Notes: a model not told the origin generated them from the letters alone. A stretch of DNA of 20,526 nucleotides from JBOHTO01 sp050733695 (GCA_050733695.1 JBOHTO010000093.1:1-20526); one strand, 5' to 3'. Shown: positions 6,925-16,000, counted from the stretch's first letter. Translations and numbers: made by a program.

Positions 6925-8076
6925 ATGCCTCTCCCCTTCCGCGTCCGGCTGTTCGCGCTCAGCGCGTTCACGCTGGCGCTCGCCTGCCACGGCACCGGAC
7001 ATCCCGGGCAGCCAGCCCAACCTGGCAGCGAGATGTTCGATGTGAGGGTCTTGCCCGGCGGTGACCTGCAGGTGATGCTCAGGCCCGAGGAGGATGGCGC
7101 CGCCGTACGGGCGAATCCCGAGCGCGCCATGCTGTGGGCTGATGCGGCGGCGAGGGTGCTGCCGCTGGCCGTGGGTGACCCTCGCGCCATCTCCGGCCCG
7201 ATCTTTCCGGCGCTCCCCGGAGTGGACGGTGGCCGGATGAGTCTGATGCGCCAGGTGAGCGGCGCGGGTGTTCGCCTGGTGCTTCTCGCGTACGAGCCGG
7301 CAAGGGGGCTGGACAGCCTGGTGCTGAGCCCCGATGACGCCCGTCTTCTGCTGCGGGAGATTCGCAAGGGCGCAATGTTCGTTCGGTACGCAGGGCCTCC
7401 GCCGTCCAGGCCAACCGGACCGGTGTTCGACTTTCAGGTGGAGAAGCCCGCAGTCCTCGCGCCGGGTCAGGGCCTGCCGGAGGATGCCTATCCGGACTCC
7501 CTGCATGAGGCGGGTGTACCCGGCAAGGTGATCGTCAAGGTCCGGGTGAAGACGAATGGATCACCTGACATGACGACGTTCACGGTGATCGAATCCAGTC
7601 ATCATCTTTTCACGGAGGTTGTGCGACGAGCTGTTTCCGGCTTTCGTTTCCTTCCGGCAGAGGTGGGTGATCGCAAGATCGAGATGTGGGTGCAGATGCC
7701 GTTCGAGTTCACCATCGACGCTCCAGCCGGGGATTCCGCGTCCGCCGGCGCGAGCGATGACGAGTTCATCTTCGGCCTTGATACGTTTCCCGACCGGCCG
7801 GCCAGACTCGCGCCGGGGGAAGGACTGCCGGTGCATGCGTATCCGGATACGCTTCGCAAGGCCCGCGTGGAGGGCGTCGTGCTGGCGCAGTTCGTCGTCG
7901 ATACGATGGGTCGTGCCGAGATGTCCACGTTCAGGATTGTGGAGTCGGATCACCACCTCTTCTCATGGGCGGTGAGGAGATACCTTTCGCGCATGCACTA
8001 CATCCCTGCCGAGGATGCTGGCCGCAAGGTGAGAATGTGGGTACAACAGCCGTTCACTTTCGCGATAAGTCGATAA
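6925..8076 (+). CDS. Exported protein with two tandem TonB C-terminal domains, possible lipoprotein
   Basis: A 383-residue envelope protein. The first 21 residues form a signal sequence with a Cys at 21 (TLALAC); the lipobox is imperfect, so lipidation is possible but not certain. Residues about 35-160 are an uncharacterised N-terminal region. Two TonB-C-like modules follow, at about 174-264 and 290-381. They share the pattern P-A-x-L-A-P-G-x-G-L-P, AYPD(S/T)L, F.(V/I)(I)ES.HHLF, VRR, PAE..(D/G)RK and MWVQ.PF. Family members touch TonB boxes of outer-membrane receptors or act in signalling. The single N-terminal inner-membrane anchor followed by a Pro-rich spacer expected of a true TonB is absent. 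AAGGAG at 6913-6918 lies six bases before the ATG. The DUF1499 gene follows after about 37 bases, possibly in one transcript. Confidence 0.87.
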   Translation: MPLPFRVRLFALSAFTLALACHGTGHPGQPAQPGSEMFDVRVLPGGDLQVMLRPEEDGAAVRANPERAMLWADAAARVLPLAVGDPRAISGPIFPALPGVDGGRMSLMRQVSGAGVRLVLLAYEPARGLDSLVLSPDDARLLLREIRKGAMFVRYAGPPPSRPTGPVFDFQVEKPAVLAPGQGLPEDAYPDSLHEAGVPGKVIVKVRVKTNGSPDMTTFTVIESSHHLFTEVVRRAVSGFRFLPAEVGDRKIEMWVQMPFEFTIDAPAGDSASAGASDDEFIFGLDTFPDRPARLAPGEGLPVHAYPDTLRKARVEGVVLAQFVVDTMGRAEMSTFRIVESDHHLFSWAVRRYLSRMHYIPAEDAGRKVRMWVQQPFTFAISR

Positions 8077-8113
8077 GGCAGCCCCATTCTCGTCATGAGT
8101 TCCGTCGCTCCGC

Positions 8114-8473
8114 TTGATTGATTCCCACCTCGCGCCGTGCAGGTCGAACCTCAACTGCGTTTCGTCCGGCGGCGGCGATGTTGCCGGCGCCATGCCGCCC
8201 ATCGCCTACCCCGGCGACTGTACCGCCACGCTCGCCGCCCTCCACAGCGCACTTGCAACAGAGCCGCGCACTCGCATCATCGAATCGACGCCGAGCTACC
8301 TCCACGCCGAGGCACGCAGCCGCGTATTCGGCTTCGTCGACGATGTCGAGTTCCTGCTCGATGACGACGCCCGCGTAGTGCACTTCCGTTCCGTTTCGCG
8401 TCGCGGGCTCTGCGATTTCGGCGTGAACCGGAAGCGCATCGAGCGAATCGCGGCCCGAATGCGCGGCGCATGA
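8114..8473 (+). CDS. DUF1499-family protein
   Basis: A 119-residue protein with the DUF1499 signature: LAPCRSNLNCVSS at residues 6-18, DDVEF at 76-80, and RSVSRRGLCDFGVNRKRIE at 92-110. The function of this family is not known to me, and this copy has no clear signal peptide or membrane segment. The only in-frame start that keeps the conserved N-terminus is TTG at 8114, without a visible ribosome binding site. An ATG at 8095 in another frame (MSSVAPLD, then TGA) would join this frame smoothly if one copy of the tandem tetranucleotide at the junction (8114-8121) were removed. The start is therefore unsure and a small duplication or sequencing error is possible. Its TGA overlaps the ATG of the mini-ORF at 8470. 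Confidence 0.75.
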   Translation: MIDSHLAPCRSNLNCVSSGGGDVAGAMPPIAYPGDCTATLAALHSALATEPRTRIIESTPSYLHAEARSRVFGFVDDVEFLLDDDARVVHFRSVSRRGLCDFGVNRKRIERIAARMRGA

Positions 8474-8562
8474 CGCCGATACTCGGGGTCGGTGAACGCC
8501 GCGCGCTGCGCGCCGCATGACGTCGATACTCGGCGCCGGTGAACGCCGCGTGCTGCGCGCTG
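8469..8562. repeat. 47-bp imperfect tandem duplication spanning the GMC oxidase start codon
   Basis: Copy one (8469-8515) and copy two (8516-8562) match at 42 of 47 positions. Both begin CATGACG. Copy two carries the real start of the GMC oxidase (MTSILGAGERRVLRA). Copy one encodes a related peptide (MTPILGVGERRALRAA) that stops at the TGA overlapping the next ATG. Five differences, three of them changing an amino acid, argue for an old, retained duplication and not an assembly stutter. Confidence 0.9.
8470..8520 (+). CDS. 16-codon mini-ORF linking DUF1499 and the GMC oxidase by stop/start overlaps
   Basis: The ATG at 8470 overlaps the DUF1499 stop as ATGA, and the mini-ORF's own TGA (8518-8520) overlaps the GMC oxidase ATG at 8517 in the same way. 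It would produce MTPILGVGERRALRAA, a copy of the oxidase N-terminus. Neither start has a clear ribosome binding site, so translation would rely on coupled re-initiation. It arose from the 47-bp duplication. Whether the peptide matters, or only the relay of ribosomes, cannot be told from sequence. Confidence 0.4.
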   Translation: MTPILGVGERRALRAA

Positions 8563-10544
8563 TGTGCGATACGCTGCTTCCAGCACTCGCCGCCGAGGAC
8601 GGCGACAACCCGGCGCTCTTTTCACTCGACGCGATAGGGCTGGGCGTCGACCGGTTTATGGAGGAAGCATTCGAGGTCGCGGGGCCAGCCCGACTCTCGG
8701 AGCTGCGATTCCTGCTCCGGCTGCTCGAGACGCGGCTGCTCCCGCTACTTCTGACCCGTTCACTGCGCCCCTTTCCGGATCTCGCACGCGGCGACCGCGG
8801 GCGCGTCCTGCTTGCGATGTCGACAAGCCGCGTCGCCCGGTTCCGTACCGGTTTCCAGGCGCTCAAGCGGCTCGCGTGCTTCCTTTTCTATACGCTGCGG
8901 AGCGAAGGCGACAGGGGTGCCCCCAACCCCGCGTGGGCTGCGATCGGCTACGCCCCGACGTCCAATCCTCCGGCAGCGCCGGCGCCGCTGCGGCTCACCA
9001 CGATCACGGCGAACGCGACGCTCGAGTGCGACGTGTGCGTGATCGGTTCCGGCGCGGGGGGCGGTGTCGTCGCCGCGCAGATGGCCGCCGCCGGCCGGCG
9101 TGTGATCGTTCTGGAGGCGGGGAACGCGGACCAGGCGCCCGACCACGATCAGCACGAACTGACCGGGATGCGACGGCTCTACCTCGAGCAGGGGCTCACG
9201 GCGACACGCGACCTCGGCATCGCGATTCTCGCGGGAGCGGGGCTCGGCGGCGGCACCACGGTCAACTGGCAGACATCGCTGCGGACGCCGGACTCCGTAC
9301 GCGACGAATGGGCGGAGCGCTCGGGATGCCGTCACTTCGCGGAGGAGAGCTTCACCTGCTCGCTCGACTCGGTCGCCGAGCGACTCGCCGTCGGCACCGC
9401 CGAGAGTGTGGTGAACGCCAACAACGCCGTGCTCCAGCGGGGGAGCTCGGCACTCGGCTTCCGCTGCGGGATCAACGCACGCAACTCGCGCGGTTGCGAC
9501 AGCGCGCAGTGTGGCTACTGCGTTTTCGGATGTCGTGTCGGTGGCAAGCAGTCGACGGTGAATACCTATCTCGCCGACGCGCAGAGGGCCGGCGACACGA
9601 TGATCATCCCACGCTGCCGCGCCGAGACGCTCGTCATCCACAGCGGGTCCAGGCGTGTGACCGGAGTGATCGCGACCGCGCGCGATGAAGCGCAGACCGC
9701 CGGCGCTGAGTGGGCCGTGGAAGTGCGTGCGCCCGTGGTCGTCGTGGCCGCCGGGGCCATCGAGTCACCACTGCTGCTCCTGCGCTCGGGGGTGGAGCTG
9801 CCCGCGATCGGCCGGAATCTCTTTCTCCATCCCACGGCCGCGGTGGCCGGGCGCTATCAGAACGCGATCGAACCCTGGCGCGGCCCACCGCAGACGGTCC
9901 TCTGCGATCACTTCTCCGCGGGTCCGGACGGGGATGGCTACGGCTTCCGCTGCGAAGCCGCCCCCGCACACCCGGGCCTGCTCGCGCTCGGACTCCCCTG
10001 GCTCGGCGACCGCGATCACCGGCGGCGCATGCAGCAGGTTGCGCGGACGAGCGCGCTCATAGTCCTCACCCGCGACAGGGAAGGTGAGACAGGACGCGTC
10101 CGACTCGCTCGCGATGGGCGCGCGGACATCACCTACCGGCCCGGAGCGAGCGTGCGTTCGCTGCTGCGCGATGGGATGGTCGCCGCCGTGCGCCTGCACG
10201 CAGCCGCCGGTGCCATGGAAGTGATGACTCTCGACAGCCGGGGTCGTGTCCTCGGCGGCGCCACCGCGCCATCGCCCGGCGATGTCGATGCGTTCTGCGA
10301 TCGGATCTCGCCCGATCGGATCGGGCGCAACTGGTCGACCCTGTTCAGCGCGCATCAGATGGGAACGTGCCGCATGGGCGCCGATCCGCGCGCCGCGGTA
10401 TGCAACGGCGACGGCGCCGTGTTCGGTGTCGGCGGCCTGTTCATCGCTGATGCGAGCGCATTCCCTCTCTCGTCGGGGGTGAACCCCATGATCACGATCA
10501 TGGCCATGGCGCATCACTCGGCCGGCAGGATCCTCGCGGGGTAA
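8517..10544 (+). CDS. GMC-family FAD-dependent oxidoreductase, long-chain-alcohol-oxidase-like
   Basis: A 675-residue flavoprotein resembling long-chain fatty alcohol oxidases. Residues 1-160 are a helical N-terminal region (VLRAVCDTLLPAL; hydrophobic stretch at 62-80) typical of that subgroup. The FAD Rossmann motif is GSGAGGG (177-183), followed by VIVLEAG (196-202). A second flavin-contact loop is AGAGLGGGTTVNW (239-251). CDSAQCGYCVFGC (327-339) is the Cys-rich signature of fatty alcohol oxidases. The C-terminal catalytic block has H613 in SAHQMGTCRM and N656 with H666/H667 in GVNPMITIMAMAHH. It would oxidise a fatty alcohol to an aldehyde or act on a related lipid intermediate. This sits oddly beside a fatty acyl reductase that makes such compounds. 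I recall an FAD oxidoreductase in the myxobacterial elb cluster as well. Translation appears coupled through the overlapping mini-ORF. Confidence 0.9.
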   Translation: MTSILGAGERRVLRAVCDTLLPALAAEDGDNPALFSLDAIGLGVDRFMEEAFEVAGPARLSELRFLLRLLETRLLPLLLTRSLRPFPDLARGDRGRVLLAMSTSRVARFRTGFQALKRLACFLFYTLRSEGDRGAPNPAWAAIGYAPTSNPPAAPAPLRLTTITANATLECDVCVIGSGAGGGVVAAQMAAAGRRVIVLEAGNADQAPDHDQHELTGMRRLYLEQGLTATRDLGIAILAGAGLGGGTTVNWQTSLRTPDSVRDEWAERSGCRHFAEESFTCSLDSVAERLAVGTAESVVNANNAVLQRGSSALGFRCGINARNSRGCDSAQCGYCVFGCRVGGKQSTVNTYLADAQRAGDTMIIPRCRAETLVIHSGSRRVTGVIATARDEAQTAGAEWAVEVRAPVVVVAAGAIESPLLLLRSGVELPAIGRNLFLHPTAAVAGRYQNAIEPWRGPPQTVLCDHFSAGPDGDGYGFRCEAAPAHPGLLALGLPWLGDRDHRRRMQQVARTSALIVLTRDREGETGRVRLARDGRADITYRPGASVRSLLRDGMVAAVRLHAAAGAMEVMTLDSRGRVLGGATAPSPGDVDAFCDRISPDRIGRNWSTLFSAHQMGTCRMGADPRAAVCNGDGAVFGVGGLFIADASAFPLSSGVNPMITIMAMAHHSAGRILAG

Positions 10545-10557
10545 TCGGTCCCGCCGG

Positions 10558-10599
10558 GGAAGGGAAGCCCAGGCACGCGCCTGTAAACCCTTGCCTTCC
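10558..10599. other. Nested inverted repeat after the GMC oxidase
   Basis: An outer 10-bp arm with one mismatch (GGAAGGGAAG at 10558-10567 against CTTGCCTTCC at 10590-10599) encloses a perfect 5-bp stem with a 4-base loop (CAGGC-ACGC-GCCTG, 10570-10583). There is no T run, so it is not a classical intrinsic terminator. It overlaps the -35 of the next promoter, so it could affect termination, RNA stability or neither. Confidence 0.25.
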
Positions 10600-10618
10600 G
10601 CGCGTTTCGGGACATAAT
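10591..10618 (+). promoter_or_regulatory. Predicted sigma70-like promoter for the HAD to SDR operon
   Basis: TTGCCT (10591-10596) and CATAAT (10613-10618) are separated by 16 bases. The -10 matches TATAAT at five of six positions. It lies about 135 bases before the likely HAD start in the 208-bp gap after the GMC oxidase, the only sizeable gap in the lipid cluster. It probably drives the run of tightly packed genes that follows. Confidence 0.45.
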
Positions 10619-10752
10619 CAGGGGGCGGGTTTCGGTCCGTCACGGGTCAGGAGCGTCCTGGACTGCCGCGCCGGGCGCCGGGCGTGAAGCCGGAGCGGCA
10701 GGTGATACCTCGTCGCGGGAATGAAGAAGTCTCGTGCACCCGCAGGAGTCTG

Positions 10753-11415
10753 ATGGCCGCAGCAGCGTTCTACGATCTCGAAGGTACTCTCGTGGGCACC
10801 AACCTGGTGCACTCGCTGTTATACTACGCGCAGCGTCAGCAGGGGATCGCGCGCGCCCTCGTAAAGAGCGCCTCGACCGTGCTCAGCATCCCTGTCTTCG
10901 CCGCCGCCGACAAATACAGCCGGCGGACGTTCAACGAGATGTTCTTTCGCCGGTACGAGGGACAGAGCGAGGACCGTCTCCGGTTCTTCGCCCGGGAGCT
11001 GTTCGAGGAGGTGCTGGAACCGGCCATTCTCCCGCGTGCGCGTGATCTGCTGGAGTCGTCGCGAGAGCGCGGATTCAGGCAGGTGATCGTGACCGGGGCG
11101 CTGGATGTCTCGGTGCGCCCGCTCATGGAGCACCTCGGCATCGACGACTACGTCGCCAACCGATTGGAGTTCGTGAGCGGGATCGCCACCGGGCGGGTGC
11201 TTCCACCGGTGATGGCTGCCGCGACCAAGGCTTCGTGGATCCGCGATTTCGCGGAGCGCGAGGAGATCGACCTGGGCGCTTCCTTCGCGTACAGTGACAG
11301 CATGAGCGATCTACCGATGTTGTGCGTCGTCGGCCATCCGACGGCCGTGAATCCCGACTTTCGACTCCGGCAGACGGCCTTGCAGCACGACTGGCCGATA
11401 CTCGACCTCACCTGA
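10753..11415 (+). CDS. HAD-superfamily subfamily IB phosphatase-like protein with a DxE motif
   Basis: A 220-residue haloacid-dehalogenase-fold protein of the IB (SerB-like) type. Motif I is FYDLEGTLV: the nucleophile D8 is present but the second Asp of the usual DxDGT is Glu (E10). Motif II is VIVTGAL, motif III is the Lys in ATKASWIRD, and motif IV is YSDSMSDLPML. Relatives dephosphorylate phosphoserine or lysophosphatidic-acid-like substrates, and IB members occur fused to PlsC acyltransferases, so a role in removing a glycerolipid phosphate fits this cluster (inference). I chose the ATG at 10753, which follows AGGAG at 10744-10748 and begins just before motif I. An in-frame GTG at 10684 would add 23 unconserved residues. 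Its TGA overlaps the next gene's ATG by one base. Confidence 0.87.
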   Translation: MAAAAFYDLEGTLVGTNLVHSLLYYAQRQQGIARALVKSASTVLSIPVFAAADKYSRRTFNEMFFRRYEGQSEDRLRFFARELFEEVLEPAILPRARDLLESSRERGFRQVIVTGALDVSVRPLMEHLGIDDYVANRLEFVSGIATGRVLPPVMAAATKASWIRDFAEREEIDLGASFAYSDSMSDLPMLCVVGHPTAVNPDFRLRQTALQHDWPILDLT

Positions 11416-13013
11416 TGGCCATTCCTCTCCGCCGCATCGCGCACGACTCCGTTGTCCATATAGATAGTGACAGCGCGCCCCGGGTCATCACCTCGGGCGA
11501 GGATCTGGTGCTCGAGGATCTGCCGATAGGGACGCGGGTCATCTATCCCAACCCGCCTCTGCGCGGTCTGCCCAACCGCGAAGCCGCGATCCGGCACGCA
11601 CTCAACCATCCGCATGAGTGCGACCCTCTGCACACGCAGCTCTCGCCCGGAATGCGCGTCACGATCGCCGTCGACGACATCAGCCTCCCGCTGCCACCGA
11701 TGGCGACGCCCGACGTTCGCCAGACCATCCTCGAAGTCCTCGCGGAGCTCCTGAGCGCGCATGGAGTGGACGATGTCCACATCGTCATCGCCAACTGCCT
11801 GCATCGGAAGATGACGGCTGGGGAGATGCGCCGGATGTCGGGGAATCGCATCTTCGAGGCCTTCCATCCTGACCGGTACTACAATCACGACGCCGAATGG
11901 CCGGAGGGGCTGGTCACGCTTGGCGAGACGCGGCAAGGTGAGCCGCTGCGCATCAACCGCCGCTGTGCGGAGAGCGACCTCCTCATCTACGTGAACATCA
12001 ACCTCGTGCCCATGGACGGCGGGCACAAATCCGTTGCCGTGGGCCTGTGCGACTACGAGTCGCTGCGCGCGCACCACGAGCCGCAGACGATCCGGGACTC
12101 GGACAGCTACATGGATCCGCGCCGATCAGCGCTGGCGCACAAGGTCGACAGGCTGGGGCGGCTGGTGGATGAGCACATCAACGTGTTCCACATCGAGACG
12201 GCGCTCAACAATCGCATCTACGCCGGCCAGATGGACTTCCTCACGGAGAACGAGGACCATTACACGCCGGTGGACCGGATGAAGCTCGAGGGCACGCGTC
12301 TCGCGCTCTCGAAGATGCCGCGTGCCGCGCGGCGGCGGATGATGCATTCGATACCGGCGCAGTACGAGATGGTCGCCTGCCACGCCGGTCGCACGGACGC
12401 CGTGCACCAGCGCATCCTCGATCGCAACTTCGCGCAGTACGCCGTGCCGGTGAGCGGGCAGTGCGACATCCTGATCACCGGTGTTCCGCACATCTCGCCG
12501 TACAACGTGAACTCGATTCTCAACCCGCTTCTTGTGCAGGTCATGGGGCTGGGTTATTTCCACAACATGTATCGGGGCAAGCCGCTCCTGCGCGAGGGCG
12601 GCGTGCTCATCCTGCACCATCCGTGTCCGGATGATTTCGACCATGCGATCCATCCGAGCTATATCGAGTTCTTTCACCGACTGCTCCCCGAGACCCGCGA
12701 TGCCGTCGAGCTGCGCGATCGCTATGAGCGTGAGTTCGCCGAGAATCCGAGCTACGTGCAGATGTACCGCAGCGGCAACGCGTACCATGGTGCGCACCCG
12801 TTCTTCATGTGGTACTGGGGGGAGAACGGCCGAAAGCACGTGGGACGCGTGATCGTGGCCGGCTCGGAGAACGCGCACGTGCCGGCGACAATGGGCTGGG
12901 AGCGCGCCGACAACCTCCAGGAGGCGATCGGCATGGCGCGCGGCACCGCCGGTCGCTCCGCCGAGATCACCTTCCTCCGGCAGCCGATGATATTCATCGC
13001 CGAGGTGTCATAG
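11415..13013 (+). CDS. LarA-like (DUF2088) nickel-pincer racemase/epimerase family protein
   Basis: A 532-residue protein of the LarA superfamily, whose characterised members racemise or epimerise 2-hydroxyacids with a nickel-pincer nucleotide covalently held by a Lys. Visible motifs are VTIAVDDISLPLPP (83-96, equivalent to the LarA D-x-TRP loop but without its Arg), VIANCLHR (124-131, containing the first catalytic His, H130) and MDGGHKSVAVG (200-210, with K205 as the likely cofactor Lys). The second catalytic His of LarA, ten residues before the Lys, seems absent here (the segment reads VNINLVP). The protein is about 100 residues longer than LarA. It lies inside the lipid operon, overlapping the HAD stop by one base and ending one base before the fusion enzyme's start. 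I do not know its reaction; stereochemical adjustment of a hydroxy-acyl or glycerate-like intermediate is only a guess. The cofactor-making genes larB, larC and larE are not in the window. Confidence 0.78.
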   Translation: MAIPLRRIAHDSVVHIDSDSAPRVITSGEDLVLEDLPIGTRVIYPNPPLRGLPNREAAIRHALNHPHECDPLHTQLSPGMRVTIAVDDISLPLPPMATPDVRQTILEVLAELLSAHGVDDVHIVIANCLHRKMTAGEMRRMSGNRIFEAFHPDRYYNHDAEWPEGLVTLGETRQGEPLRINRRCAESDLLIYVNINLVPMDGGHKSVAVGLCDYESLRAHHEPQTIRDSDSYMDPRRSALAHKVDRLGRLVDEHINVFHIETALNNRIYAGQMDFLTENEDHYTPVDRMKLEGTRLALSKMPRAARRRMMHSIPAQYEMVACHAGRTDAVHQRILDRNFAQYAVPVSGQCDILITGVPHISPYNVNSILNPLLVQVMGLGYFHNMYRGKPLLREGGVLILHHPCPDDFDHAIHPSYIEFFHRLLPETRDAVELRDRYEREFAENPSYVQMYRSGNAYHGAHPFFMWYWGENGRKHVGRVIVAGSENAHVPATMGWERADNLQEAIGMARGTAGRSAEITFLRQPMIFIAEVS

Positions 13014-13014
13014 C

Positions 13015-16000
13015 TTGGCCGCGACCTCGGGCCGGCCGGGCGTGGAGCAGCTCTCACCCACGGCGATCTATGAAGGGAAGACGATCTTCCTCATAGGCGG
13101 CACCGGCTTTCTGGGCAAGGTGACGCTCAGCATCCTCCTGCATCGCTTTCCGAACATCCGGCGGGTGTTCGTGACGGTGCGCGCGCCATCGGCCGCCGAG
13201 TCCGCGAGCCGCTTCTGGAACTCGGTGCTCGCGACCCCGCCCTTTGAGCCTTTGCGTGAGCGCTACGGCGACGCGTTCGAGGGATTCATCCGCGAAAAGG
13301 TGCGCGTGGTCGGCGGCGACGTGGGCGAGGCGAACCTGGGCTATTCCGACGGGGAAGCGCAGGCGATCGCGGACGAGGTGGACATCGTCATCAATGGCGC
13401 GGGCAAGGTCACGTTCAACCCCGCGCTCGAGGCGGCGCTCCGAACCAACGTGATCGGCACGCAGAACGTGATCGACTTCGCGAAGCGCATGCGACGACCC
13501 GCGCTGATCCACACGTCCACATGCTTCGTCGCCGGGAACAGGTCCGGGCCGGTATCGGAGGACGATCCGGTTCTTGGCTACTTCCCGCGTCACGAGGACA
13601 TGCCGGGTGTGGAGTTCTCGGTGCACCGTGAGATCGCGGACTGCGAGCGGCTCGCCGCACGCGTGAAGGACGAGGCGAGTGATGCGACGATGGTCGCGCG
13701 ATTCACGCAGCTCGCGCGCGAGCGGCTCATCGACGAGGGGCGTGACCCGGACGACCCCGGGGCGATCGCGACGGCGATGGTGCGCGAGCGAAAGGCGTGG
13801 ACACGGGCACGGCTCACGGAGCTCGGCGTGGAGCGCGCGGCGTGGTGGGGGTGGCCGAACATCTACACCTATACAAAGAGCCTTGGCGAGAAGCTGGTAG
13901 CGGCGGAGGCCGGGATCATTCGCAGCATCGTGCGGCCGAGCATCGTCGAGTCGGCCCTCTCGTACCCCATGCCCGGCTGGAACGAGGGATTCACGACCAC
14001 CGCGCCGCTCATCCTGATGATTCTCAAGGGTCAGGCGCAGATTCCGGCCGACGATACACTGCTCCTCGACGTCACTCCCGTGGACGAGGTAGCTGCGGTA
14101 CTTCTCGCGGTCGCGGCGGAAGCGCTCGTCGGCGAGCCGGCGCTCGTATATCAGGCCGCGACGGGCGATTCCAATCCCTTCAACGTCCGGCGGGTGGTCG
14201 AGCTCACAGGGCTGTACAAGCGCCGGCATCTGCGTGGCAGGGAGGGCCGTGGCGGCACAGCGGTGGTGAACAGGGTGATGGGTGCGATGGAGGCGCGCAC
14301 CGTCTCCGTCAAGCGCTTCGATCGCACGTCCACGCCCATGTTCAACAGTGCAGCGAAGAGTGTGTCGTCGTTGCTGGAGCGCGTCAAACCCCGCTTCGGG
14401 GGTGGGCGCGTGAGCGATGTCATCGAGCTGGCGCGAACGCAGATCGGCCGTTTCGAGCACGCAACGGGGGAGGCGCAGAAGGTATTCGAGATGTTCCGCC
14501 CCTTCATCGTGGAGAACTCGTACGTCTTCGGTGCGCGCAACGTCCGGCGTCTGATGAGCCGCATTCGCCCCGAGGAACGCCCGCTGTTGCGCTGGCAGCC
14601 AGAGTCGATCGACTGGTTCGGCTACTGGCTGGACGTGCACGTCCCGGGGCTCGATCGCTGGGTGTTCCCGAAGCTCGAGGAGGAGCTGCGCGTGCGACCG
14701 CCGCGCCGCTACACGCATCGCGATCTCATCGAGCTGTTCGATACCGCCACAAAGCGCTTCTCCACGCGGGTGGCGATGCGAATCGACCGATCGGGACGAA
14801 GCGAACAGTACACTTACGCCGATCTGCAGGAGGCCGCGACGCGCGGCGCGGGCTTCCTCGCTGCGTCCGGGGTGACTCCCGGCGACCGTGTGCTTCTCGT
14901 CGGCCACAACGCGCCGGAGTGGGGTGTCTCGTACTTCTCGATCCTCAAGGCCGGCGCGACCTGCGTTCCCGTTGATCCGGAGAGCAGCGCCGAGGAGATC
15001 GTCCGCCTCGCGACGGCCAGCGGCGCAACGGGATGCGTCATCAGCGAACGCGTGGCCGCGCTGCATCCAGACCTTCGGGCCCGCCTGCGCCTCTCCGGCA
15101 GCGATGCGATACGGCTCTGGCGCTTCGCCGAGCTGTTCGCGATTCCGGATGAGGAAACGGAACGACAGCGTAACGCGCTGCTCCCCGCGCGCGTGCAGGG
15201 TCATGCGCTCGCGTCGCTGATATTCACCTCGGGGACGACCGGGCAGCCCAAGGGTGTGATGCTCTCGCACCGCAACCTGACGAGCATGGTGTCGATGCTC
15301 GCATCGGTGTTCGACCTGGGCCCGCGCGACGGTCTGCTATCCGTTCTGCCGCTGCATCACACTTTCGAATTCTCGGCCGGTTTCGTCACGCCGCTGAGCC
15401 AGGGCAGCCGCATCACGTATCTCAACGAGACGACGCGCGAGGAGCTGCTTTCGGCGCTCATCGGCGGGCGCATCACGGCAATGGTCGGCGTCCCCGCACT
15501 ATGGGATTCGCTGCACCGCCGCATCCGGAGCGACATGCGCGAGCGCGGACCGTGGGTTGACCGGCTCTCCTCGGCGATGATGCTCGCCAACGCCTGGGTG
15601 CGCGATCGCACGCCGATCAACCTCGGCCCCGTGCTCTTCGCGCCGGTGCACAGCGCTCTGGGCGGAAAGCTGCGCTTCCTCGTGAGCGGCGGCGCCGCGC
15701 TGAGCCAGCCGGTGAAGCGCGACCTGCACGCGCTGGGCTTCACGATTCTCGAGGGCTACGGGCTCACGGAGGCCTCGCCGGTGCTCACCGTCACGCGTCC
15801 GGGCAACCGACTCTTCACCACGAGCGTTGGCACGGCACTGCCCGGCGTCGAGATCCGCATCGCCGGTGCCGACGAGCGCGGCGTGGGTGAGGTGATCGCG
15901 CGCGGCGGCAACATCATGCTCGGCTACTACGGAAACGAGGAGGCAACGCGGGGCGCGCTGGAGGAAGGATGGCTGCGCACGGGCGATATCGGGCGCCTGG

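Noticed and set aside
10684..10752. Start of the HAD gene at the GTG at 10684
   Set aside because: The added 23 residues are Arg-rich with no family similarity, and AGGAG precedes the ATG at 10753, right before motif I.
13054..15270. A 738-codon minus-strand frame opposite the reductase and ligase domains
   Set aside because: It is a codon-aligned shadow of the fusion gene. The plus-strand reading has intact catalytic motifs throughout.
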